This document shows positions 26,031-33,336 of a stretch of DNA of 64,000 bases, in pieces. The position numbers and the translations under genes are program-made. This stretch comes from CAWCWN01 sp963799245. Its GTDB lineage: Bacteria > Chloroflexota > Ktedonobacteria > Ktedonobacterales > Ktedonobacteraceae. Numbering within the stretch: position 1 is the first letter of the stretch; each line of letters starts with the position of its first letter. Under the pieces are notes generated by a model that was given only the letters and a program-made list of their open reading frames with translations, did no database searches and had not been told where the DNA came from. The DNA lies in contig CAWCWN010000005.1 in the NCBI GenBank assembly GCA_963799245.1, forward strand, positions 124,001 to 188,000, given 5' to 3'.

Positions 26031-27662
26031 GTGAGCACACCAGTTTCGTCGGCATCCTCCGTTTCGGTGCGCAATATTCTTACCTTGCTCGCCTCACGAG
26101 ACGCTCAACTGGTCGGGGGAGCAGGTGGTTTGGAGCGCCGAGTCACCTGGTCATGTCGTATGCGTGCCCGCCTGCCAGCCTTTGAAAGTGTGCACGGCGG
26201 CGAGCTTGCCCTTCTTACCCTCCCTCAGCTGCGCCGCCTCGATGAAAACTTGCCTCACCTGCTCAAAAGCCTGCAGCATGAGGGGGTTGCCGCTGTAGCC
26301 GTGGCTGCCATATCCCACGAGGCACTGGGCGATGAGGCCCGTGCGCTGGCAGACCAGCTCAACTTCCCGCTGATTCTGTTGCCGGCATCCTCCTCCCTTG
26401 AAGTCATCGAGCGCGAAGTGATTACGTTTGTGGTCAGCTTTCAAGGAGGAATTGAGCGTAAAGCCTCAGAGATCTCACACCAGCTTATGCAGCTGAGCAT
26501 CCAGGGAGTCGGTATGGTCGGTGTGTCCGAACACCTGGCCCGCAGCTGCAACAAGTGGGTAATCATCGAGGACGCGGCGCATAACATTCGCCAGCAAGCC
26601 GCACCCGCCGATGCCAACCCGCTCGCCTTGCCGACACCTTTACAGGATGACGCCCTACGGCTACAGGGGTTGACCCGCATTACCGCGAATATCCTGATCC
26701 GGCACGAAGTTGTTGGCTACCTATCCTTAGCGGGCAAAGATGGTGACTTTGACTACATGGAGCGCATCATCCTTGGACAGGTCGCGCCAATCCTGGCGAT
26801 GGAGTTTGCGCGCGAAAAAGAGCGCAGTGAAGTCGAGAGTCGTTACCAACTGGAAGCCTTCATGGATGTACTTCAGGGCAATTACTCACAGCCTGAGGAG
26901 ATGCTGGCACGCGCACGTCTACTTGGTTACAATTTAACCTCACCTCAGATTGTGGCCATCTTTGAAATTGCGGTCTCCGAACCCGTCTATGTTAGCGGCA
27001 GCCCCAAGAGCCAATGGAGCAGAAGACTGCGCGATGAATTACTGCGTGTATGGCCTACAGGCTGGATTCTCACGGAGCCACGCCGTGTAACGGTTCTTCT
27101 GCCTCTGGCTGAGACGGAGCCGGACAATGGCAAGGTGGGAGAGGAAAACGAGGTGTTTACGTGGCTGGAGCGGGTACACACGCGCATCCTGCAGAGCAAG
27201 GGAAATAATAGCGCCCTGCCGGTATATTCGGGCGGCGTTGGTCGGATTGCCCGGGATCTCGTCTCCATACCCCAATCCTTCCGCGAAGCTCAGCAGGCCC
27301 TGGAAATCGGGCGCCGGCTGTTCGGGGAAAATCAGTTGCACCTGTTCGCTCAAATGGGCGTCTATCGCCTACTCTTTCTCCTTGATGGCCAGGATGAACT
27401 GCTGGAGTTCTACCAGGAAACGCTCGGCCCCCTTCTCCCCACGGCCAACCGCGGCGATAGCACCTTGCTCGAGACCTTGGAAGGCTTCTTCCGCTGCAAC
27501 GGAAATTTGAGTGAGACAGCCCGCGCCATGCACCTGCATCGCAATTCGCTGCTGTACCGCCTGGGGCGCATAGAGGAGAATCTGGGCAGGTCACTGGAAG
27601 ATTCAGAACTGCGCCTGTCGCTGCAGATCGCCTTAAAAATACATCATCTACTTCACGAGTAG
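26031..27662 (+). CDS. PucR-family transcriptional regulator
   Basis: 543 residues, GTG start with GAGGG upstream. An N-terminal PucR ligand domain ('LTLPQLRRLDENLPHLLKSL' region), a central GGDEF-like/CdaR domain and the C-terminal PucR helix-turn-helix ('FFRCNGNLSETARAMHLHRN', then 'SLLYRLGRIEE'). Family members act on purine, amino acid or sugar-acid genes in response to a ligand. No such catabolic genes are adjacent, so its targets are unknown. Confidence 0.88.
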   Translation: MSTPVSSASSVSVRNILTLLASRDAQLVGGAGGLERRVTWSCRMRARLPAFESVHGGELALLTLPQLRRLDENLPHLLKSLQHEGVAAVAVAAISHEALGDEARALADQLNFPLILLPASSSLEVIEREVITFVVSFQGGIERKASEISHQLMQLSIQGVGMVGVSEHLARSCNKWVIIEDAAHNIRQQAAPADANPLALPTPLQDDALRLQGLTRITANILIRHEVVGYLSLAGKDGDFDYMERIILGQVAPILAMEFAREKERSEVESRYQLEAFMDVLQGNYSQPEEMLARARLLGYNLTSPQIVAIFEIAVSEPVYVSGSPKSQWSRRLRDELLRVWPTGWILTEPRRVTVLLPLAETEPDNGKVGEENEVFTWLERVHTRILQSKGNNSALPVYSGGVGRIARDLVSIPQSFREAQQALEIGRRLFGENQLHLFAQMGVYRLLFLLDGQDELLEFYQETLGPLLPTANRGDSTLLETLEGFFRCNGNLSETARAMHLHRNSLLYRLGRIEENLGRSLEDSELRLSLQIALKIHHLLHE

Positions 27663-27663
27663 C

Positions 27664-28476
27664 TCAGCCGTCATTGACAAGCATCGAGGCCACTTCGCTG
27701 CAGACCTGCCGGACGACGGTCTGGCCTGCCTCCAAAGAAGGTTCTTGCTTCGAATACGCGGCAATGATATAGGTCTCCCGGCTTGTCATTACGAGGCCAG
27801 AAGAGTTGAAAGCCCAGAGGCCATCGGGACTAGGCACCCAGCCATCTTTCATCGCCACAGTCGCTCCGATGGGTGCGGTGTCTCCTACCCCCACTCGCTG
27901 ATCTGCCTCCACATGCTCCATCAGGTAGAAAGCCAGATCACGGTGACGCGCCGTCAGGATACTGCCATAATAGAGGCGCGTCAGCAGATTCACCATGGTC
28001 CTAGGGGAGATCAGACTCCAGCCCCAGGCATTGGGATTCGGGTAGAGCCCACTTATACCGATCCTCTGCATGTAACCGGCAACTCCTGCTGCGCCACCAA
28101 TTTCGCCAGAGTAAAGGGCCGAAGCCGAATCGTTGTTGGAGTTCTCAATCATCGTCGTAAGCAGATACATTTCGTGGCTGGTTGGTTCCCGGCCCTGTCG
28201 TTCAATCATGTCGAAGAAGGTCAGCATGATCGGCACTTTCATCGAGCTACCCGTGCTGAACAGGGCAGGAGCATTGTAGGTATAGTAGCGTTGGTGGGTC
28301 ACATCATAGACCACCGTATTCATGCTGCCGGTCAGCGCACGAGCGCGGCCTGCGGGCAAGAGGGTCATGTTCACCACGATGACTATCACAAAGCTGATGA
28401 CTATGGTTCTGCAAACGAAGAAACATGCTAGCCATCCCATCCTCACTGGCCGTTTTGCCTGCTGCTGTTCCTGCAT
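27664..28476 (-). CDS. Class A beta-lactamase-like serine hydrolase
   Basis: 270 residues with an N-terminal membrane helix (about 20-40). The active-site SxxK is Ser77-Ser-Met-Lys80 in 'STGSSMKV'; an SxN motif is Ser113-Asn-Asn115; the KTG position reads KDG. Penicillin-recognising fold, exported. The altered third motif leaves it open whether it hydrolyses beta-lactams or is a peptidase/esterase. Its upstream region carries the AATGTAG motif array. Confidence 0.8.
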   Translation of the reverse strand: MQEQQQAKRPVRMGWLACFFVCRTIVISFVIVIVVNMTLLPAGRARALTGSMNTVVYDVTHQRYYTYNAPALFSTGSSMKVPIMLTFFDMIERQGREPTSHEMYLLTTMIENSNNDSASALYSGEIGGAAGVAGYMQRIGISGLYPNPNAWGWSLISPRTMVNLLTRLYYGSILTARHRDLAFYLMEHVEADQRVGVGDTAPIGATVAMKDGWVPSPDGLWAFNSSGLVMTSRETYIIAAYSKQEPSLEAGQTVVRQVCSEVASMLVNDG

Positions 28477-29004
28477 CCTGTCGCTCCTTCTGTATCTCTA
28501 TCGCCTTCCATGATAATTATCGCCGTGATATACCAGTAAGGCACGATGTAGCGTCACTTATGTCTGGGGGAGAAGTATGTAGTCTCTGGGAGGATCCTGG
28601 CGGATCGTAAGTAATGTAACATATTTGCTACATTCTGCAGTTTGCATCTACATTTTTCGCAAAATCGCTCGTAGAGCGGATTGTCAATGTAGAGCTTTTA
28701 TATACCCCTACAGTATAAAATGGCATCTCATCTAAGTTCGTGAAAAAATCTGTGGAATGTGGTAGGCTTTTGACACACAGGGAAACATGAAGAAATGTAG
28801 TACCTTCTGGCTAGTGTAAATCGGATACCATCCCGAAAGGTGTGTAAGGTACAGCTACATTCAACGGTGAAAGTACTCACGCACCATGCCCTGCGATCTC
28901 CTCCTTGACCCCGGTTTCTTCAGGGGGAGGCTTACTGATCTGGAGCGAGGGAGTGTCCGTCCTGCCGGGCTTACATACCCACAAGGAGACATGGGCAGGC
29001 TGCA
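28477..29004. other. Non-coding stretch between the beta-lactamase-like and Sua5 genes
   Basis: About 530 bases without a convincing gene. It is AT-richer than its surroundings in 28600-28860 and holds the motif array described separately. A short plus-strand frame at 28886-29107 runs antisense into the Sua5 gene and is not supported. Confidence 0.55.
28577..28861. promoter_or_regulatory. Array of AATGTAG/CTACATT heptamers
   Basis: Exact copies: CTACATT at 28628, 28648 and 28855; AATGTAG at 28686 and 28794. Near copies: ATGTAG at 28577, AATGTAA at 28613, CTACAGT at 28708, AATGTGG at 28756. Two copies are exactly 20 bases apart. Five exact heptamers in 285 bp is far above chance. The array is upstream of the beta-lactamase-like gene, and TGTA/TACA half-sites recall BlaI/MecI-type operators, but no such repressor gene is seen here. 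Confidence 0.55.
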
Positions 29005-30108
29005 TCATGCCTGCCTGAACACCTTTCCGCTGGCGGCCCGCAGCAGGCGATCGCGAATAGCCAGGCCAAGGCCGTGTTCATCGAAGCTGCGGCACAGGAT
29101 CACCTGAACACCCGCCTCTTCCAGGACGCGCAGACCCGCGAACAGCGCCGCCGCCAGCTGTTCCGGGTTAGCGGCGCTCCCCAGGGAGCGCATGAGCACA
29201 CCCCCCCCTTCAAAGAAGGGTATATCTTCATCGGCGAGCAGTACCCCGACGCGTTCATTCTGCTCGCGCCGGCGCCCGGCTTCAGACAACATGGCCGCGC
29301 GCATCGTCGCCGGAGGCCCCTCAAAAAGGAGCAAAGGAATGGCTGGAGCATAGTGTGTAAGCAGCTGGCCTGGTGATTTATAGGCCTTCATGTGCATGTC
29401 ATCAACAGAAACAGCTGTCGTGAGCCGAGTAGAGAGCTGCACATCGGGTAAGACCGAGCGCAGAGCTTCAAGGCTGATACCGCCCGGGCGCAGAATCGTC
29501 GGCGATGGCGAGCACAGGTCAAGGACAGTAGATTCGACACCCACACTACAAGGGCCGCCGTCGAGTATCAGTGGAATGCCCCCCCCCAGGTCAGCGGCGG
29601 CGTGGCGGGCCGTAGTGGGGCTGATGTGCATAAAACGATTGGCGCTCGGCGCGGCAAGCGGTGAACCGACGGCGCGTATCAGGGCCAGCGCTACGGGATG
29701 GCGCGGCATACGCACGGCCACGGTCTGCAAACCCGCAGAGACAATGGCTGGCACACGAGGGCTGCGAGGCAAGATCAGGGTCAAGGGCCCTGGCCAGAAT
29801 GCCCGGGTCAACTGCAGGACTGCGGCGGGCCATGCCGTGATCAGGTCGGCGAGAGCCTCCTCAGCGGCAATGTGCACAATTAAGGGATCCTGCAGAGGTC
29901 GTCCCTTGGCGGCAAAGATGCGCTCAACTGCCCGTGCCTGTAAAGCATCAGCCCCAAGGCCGTAGACCGTTTCAGTGGGAAACACTACCAGCTCGCCAGC
30001 ACGAATAAGCGCGGCGGCGCGCTCGAGTTTGGCTGTTTCTGGCTGAGCAGGGTCAATTTCGACAATCTCTGTGCTTAAATGTTGCATTCGACTCATACTT
30101 TCGCGCAT
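29005..30108 (-). CDS. tsaC: L-threonylcarbamoyladenylate synthase Sua5/TsaC
   Basis: Makes threonylcarbamoyl-AMP for the t6A37 modification of tRNA. The YrdC domain has 'ALIRAGELVVFPTETVYGLG', 'IFAAKGRPLQDPLIVHIA' and 'PLAAPSANRFMHISPT'; the Sua5 C-terminal domain follows from about residue 230 ('YKSPGQLLTHYAPAIPLLLF'), making this the long Sua5 type at 367 residues. ATGs at 30096 and 30087 are alternative starts; none has a strong binding site. Confidence 0.93.
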   Translation of the reverse strand: MRESMSRMQHLSTEIVEIDPAQPETAKLERAAALIRAGELVVFPTETVYGLGADALQARAVERIFAAKGRPLQDPLIVHIAAEEALADLITAWPAAVLQLTRAFWPGPLTLILPRSPRVPAIVSAGLQTVAVRMPRHPVALALIRAVGSPLAAPSANRFMHISPTTARHAAADLGGGIPLILDGGPCSVGVESTVLDLCSPSPTILRPGGISLEALRSVLPDVQLSTRLTTAVSVDDMHMKAYKSPGQLLTHYAPAIPLLLFEGPPATMRAAMLSEAGRRREQNERVGVLLADEDIPFFEGGGVLMRSLGSAANPEQLAAALFAGLRVLEEAGVQVILCRSFDEHGLGLAIRDRLLRAASGKVFRQA

Positions 30109-30209
30109 ATGCTACGTCTCACAGTCGGGCAGCCCTACTGCTGGCACGAGTATATCACGCGCTGCAACATGGCACCAGAAAGAGGGCCCTCGCAGCCCGG
30201 CGCCAGGCG

Positions 30210-30618
30210 CTAGCGAGCAGTGCGAACTTTGCGCTGCTGCTCCGCCTTTACGACGGTTGTACCGATGGCGCGCCCGACAACGATGGTGGTCTCAAGGGCG
30301 TCAGCAGCCGAAGGGCCGATGTCAGGACGCGCGGCTATGACCTTGCGTGCCTCAAACTCCATGCGCCGCGAAGTACGACCAATGGAAGTAATACGCCCGC
30401 TGACCTCTAAAAAATCGCCCGCGAAGAGCGGGGCCATAAATTCAATCTTCTCGTAACCAACTAGCAGGCCCTCATCGCCATCACAAAGAATAGCCAGTTC
30501 GGTCGCTACATCACCAAAAGAGAGAGCATATGCGCCCCATTGACCAGTTGCCCTCCATAATGGGCATCACTTGCGCTGAGCCTGACGCGAATTCTCGATG
30601 TCAATTGATGTGGTTCAT
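30210..30618 (-). pseudogene. kal: 3-aminobutyryl-CoA ammonia-lyase-like hotdog protein, frameshifted
   Basis: From ATG 30618 (GGAGG upstream) the frame reads 'RIRVRLSASDAHYGGQLVNG' and is then broken by one missing base near 30535, beside a GGGG run. The next frame continues with 'ALSFGDVATELAILCDGDEG', 'FMAPLFAGDFLEVSGRITSI', 'GRTSRRMEFEARKVIAARPD' and 'PSAADALETTIVVGRAIGT'. These blocks match Kal of lysine fermentation, a hotdog-fold enzyme that deaminates 3-aminobutyryl-CoA. No other lysine-fermentation gene is nearby. Decay and sequencing error are both possible. Confidence 0.75.
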
Positions 30619-30723
30619 CCATTACTTTTTCCTCCACAAATCTAACAAACGTTAGTTAGTCCATTACACGTTAGCACTAGTATACATTACCAGCCTGTCG
30701 ACCGCCAGGGCCCTCGGCTTTGC

Positions 30724-30753
30724 TCGACAGGCTTACGCGGAGCATGCTATAAT
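30724..30753 (+). promoter_or_regulatory. Extended -10 promoter of the PLP dehydratase
   Basis: TCGACA (five of six -35 bases), 18-base spacer and TGC-TATAAT (extended -10). Predicted start is near 30760, giving a leader of about 135 bases that contains the small upstream ORF. Confidence 0.6.
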
Positions 30754-30793
30754 GGTTAAGTAACTTCTCCTACTGCATGCCAGCAGTATAACC

Positions 30794-30892
30794 ATGGAAA
30801 GGAGGCTACACGCCAGGCGCATCTTCCGTTTTTTCCTCACCACCTCATTCGGATTTTTCAATTCTTTAATCAAGCGCCTGGAGTACATTTAG
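30794..30892 (+). CDS. Possible 32-residue leader peptide ORF
   Basis: An ATG-started frame in the leader of the dehydratase gene, ending at TAG 30890-30892, one base before the dehydratase ATG. The product begins 'MERRLHARRIFRFFLTTSFG' and is rich in Phe and Arg. It has no clear binding site of its own. Inverted arms CCAGGCGC (30813-30820) and GCGCCTGG (30874-30881) lie within it, the second touching the GGAG of the next gene, which would allow translation-coupled control. Speculative. Confidence 0.35.
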   Translation: MERRLHARRIFRFFLTTSFGFFNSLIKRLEYI

Positions 30893-30893
30893 C

Positions 30894-31868
30894 ATGCCAC
30901 AGTATACCAATGCACCTCAATTAACCGACGCATATATCGCTTCCGTCTGGGAAACGCTGCCCGCCGTTGTGCGACCAGCGCTGATGCTTACAAATCAGCT
31001 GCTTTCAAGCCAGCTCGGATGTGATCTGACCATTGCCAGCGAGACGTTGCAGTACACAGGCAGCTTTAAATTCCGCGCGGCCTATAACCTCCTCGCCCGC
31101 GTTCCCCAGCGGCTGGTTGTGGCCGCTTCATCCGGCAACTTTGGCCAGGCTGTTGCTTATGCCTGCCAACTCCTGGGTAAAACGTGCATTGTTGTTATGC
31201 CGCATACCTCGGCCCAGGTGAAGATCAGCGCCGTGCGGGCCTATGGAGGAAGGGTCGACCTGATCGACGTACGTGAAATCAGCAGGATGGAGCGCGTGCA
31301 ACAACTGCTTGCGGAACATCCGGATGCCTTTGCTGCCCCAGCCTACGACGATTACCGCGTAGTAGTCGGTAATTCGACCTTGGGCAAGGAGATTTTCGGG
31401 TACGCGGACTTTGATATCATCGTGACGCCAGTTGGTGGAGGGGGTCTCAGCTCAGGTATCGTCATAGCCCGCAATTATTTGCAGGCCCGTACAACGCGTA
31501 TCATTGGCGCAGAGCCTTTAGCTGGCAATGACGCGGCGCGTTCTCTGCGCGCGGGACAGCTGCTGCCAAATCCGCATGAGCCTGATACGGTAGCCGATGG
31601 GGCGCGGACATTGAGCCTTGGGCAGCTCAACTGGCAGATATTGCAAGAGGGGCTGAGCGGGATTATCGAGGTGCCCGATGAAAAAACGCTCGCCGCGCTA
31701 CGCCGCTATTTCAGTTTTGCCAATCTCAAAGTTGAACCTACCGGGGCACTGGCTCTCGGCGCGCTATTGACGCAGGCTGAGAAATTCTGGGGGCAACGCG
31801 TTTGTTGTATCGCAAGCGGAGGGAACGTCGACCCGGGCGTGTATGCCAGGGCCTTGCGGGAGGAGTAA
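30894..31868 (+). CDS. Threonine/serine dehydratase-family PLP enzyme
   Basis: 324 residues, PLP fold type II. The PLP lysine is in 'YTGSFKFRAAYNLL', the substrate loop is 'ASSGNFGQAVAYACQ', the phosphate-binding Gly loop is 'VTPVGGGGLSSG' and a late 'IASGGNVD' closes the site. Family members are threonine dehydratases, serine racemases and related ammonia lyases. There is no regulatory ACT domain, so it is the catabolic/short type. A threonine synthase-like role is less likely. Confidence 0.88.
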   Translation: MPQYTNAPQLTDAYIASVWETLPAVVRPALMLTNQLLSSQLGCDLTIASETLQYTGSFKFRAAYNLLARVPQRLVVAASSGNFGQAVAYACQLLGKTCIVVMPHTSAQVKISAVRAYGGRVDLIDVREISRMERVQQLLAEHPDAFAAPAYDDYRVVVGNSTLGKEIFGYADFDIIVTPVGGGGLSSGIVIARNYLQARTTRIIGAEPLAGNDAARSLRAGQLLPNPHEPDTVADGARTLSLGQLNWQILQEGLSGIIEVPDEKTLAALRRYFSFANLKVEPTGALALGALLTQAEKFWGQRVCCIASGGNVDPGVYARALREE

Positions 31869-31909
31869 GAGAGCGCCTATGGCATCATAGGCGCTCTCTT
31901 ACTCCTCCC
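31858..31909. terminator. Long perfect hairpin between converging genes
   Basis: Arms at 31858-31881 and 31886-31909 are perfectly complementary over 24 bp around the loop GCAT. The left arm includes the dehydratase stop codon, the right arm ends six bases before the stop of the opposing gene. No U-tract follows on either strand, so it may block read-through by structure or protect both 3' ends. Confidence 0.75.
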
Positions 31910-31915
31910 GCCTGC

Positions 31916-33169
31916 TCAGGATTGAGGAGGATAGACCACCAGATTTGAGAATGTCGCCTGGGCGCCGGGTGGGGTGAGGTTTGAAACAAACAGGGCTATT
32001 GAGCCAGCCGAATATGTGGTATCGCTAAATGTCTTCAACAGCTGTCCGTTGACGAGGAAAGACATGCTGGGGCCGTTGGCACTGATCGCAATATGGTTCA
32101 CCTGCCCTTGCTTGTAAATCGCAGGGCTGAAAGCAGCACTTGTAATCGGGCTACTCTTGGAGGCGCCGCTCGCGTCAACCGTGCCCATGAACACAACGAA
32201 GCTTCCATCTCCATATACTTCAAAACGATAGTAGGTTGCTATATCCACATTCTGGTGGGAGGCCCCACGAATATATATGCCGTAGCCATTGTTCTGCGCA
32301 CCCTTTGAGAGAAGAGCATCAACCGTCAGGAAGAAGTTGCCGAAGTTTCTTCCTCCGGGCACTAATTCCCACAGCAGCCTGCTATTGTCATCTTCCAGTA
32401 CTAACGAGCCATTGCCGACGTTGGCCGAAAACACACCCGCCAGGCTGGTTGTATCCCAGCCATTTTTATTATCGCTAAATGCATCCTGAAAGATGGGCTT
32501 GCCCTTGGGAACGGCCGTTGGCGCGATATTCACTGTAGTTGAAGGGGTAGAGACGGCGTTTGTATTTCGCTTCACAAGGTAGTAGCCACCCCCGGCCAGG
32601 CCGCCAACTACCACAAGCAGCAGCAGAACAAGCAGGATGATACGCCCTACATGCGGGCGACTTTTCTGTTCAGGCGGCTGAGTAAAACCTTGAGGTTGAT
32701 AGCCCGGCGCAAATGGCTGAGAGATGCTATTTGCCTGGTACCCATTCATGCTGCCCGGCTGTGAAATAGGATAGGCTTGCTGCTGCGCCGCTGCAGTATA
32801 GAAGCCGCCAGGAGACGACTGTGGACCCTGCCCGGCAGCAGAGTTGCCGCCCAAAGCAGAACCCTGTTGGGGCATGGGGGGAGCAACAAAGGCGCCATTT
32901 TGCGGCGCCTGGCCAGGAAACGATACCCATGGCGGCCCCCCGCCCCCAAATTGATATGTGCCAGCTGAGGGCTGCGCCGGCGCGTTTGCGTTGCCCCAGG
33001 GAGGAGCGGACGGCGGTTGTGCTGGAGCATTATTACTGGCTTGCGCGGGAGGTAATGTATTATAATTGCCGCAATTGCCACAGTAGGCCTCATTAGGGGG
33101 GAGAGACCTCCCACATCGTTGGCAGAGCCACTGAGCCGATGCATTATAGGACGGATAAAAAGAGGACAT
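31916..33169 (-). CDS. Zinc-ribbon, membrane-anchored protein with LamG-like outer domain
   Basis: 417 residues. N-terminal zinc ribbon (CQRCG at about 15-19, CGNCG at about 31-35); a long disordered Pro/Gln/Gly/Asn-rich linker to about 165; a basic stop ('RPHVGR') and one membrane helix ('IILLVLLLLVVVGGLAGGGYYL'-type, about 177-200); then a concanavalin-like jelly-roll ('FQDAFSDNKNGWDT' to the end). The ribbon is cytoplasmic and the lectin-like domain outside. GGAGGG precedes the ATG. Ligand unknown. Confidence 0.72.
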   Translation of the reverse strand: MSSFYPSYNASAQWLCQRCGRSLPPNEAYCGNCGNYNTLPPAQASNNAPAQPPSAPPWGNANAPAQPSAGTYQFGGGGPPWVSFPGQAPQNGAFVAPPMPQQGSALGGNSAAGQGPQSSPGGFYTAAAQQQAYPISQPGSMNGYQANSISQPFAPGYQPQGFTQPPEQKSRPHVGRIILLVLLLLVVVGGLAGGGYYLVKRNTNAVSTPSTTVNIAPTAVPKGKPIFQDAFSDNKNGWDTTSLAGVFSANVGNGSLVLEDDNSRLLWELVPGGRNFGNFFLTVDALLSKGAQNNGYGIYIRGASHQNVDIATYYRFEVYGDGSFVVFMGTVDASGASKSSPITSAAFSPAIYKQGQVNHIAISANGPSMSFLVNGQLLKTFSDTTYSAGSIALFVSNLTPPGAQATFSNLVVYPPQS

Positions 33170-33336
33170 TGCAAACCCTCCGACTATGGGTAGTAGAACA
33201 TCGCAAAGAGTATCGCATATTCTTGCTGGGAAGTCTAATCAAAGCTCATCACATAGCATTTTTGGATGCTCCGACCGTAGTTGCCGCCAGTCCCCTTGCC
33301 CGGCCCCCAACCTACTTCCAGCCTCTCCGTACCCTC

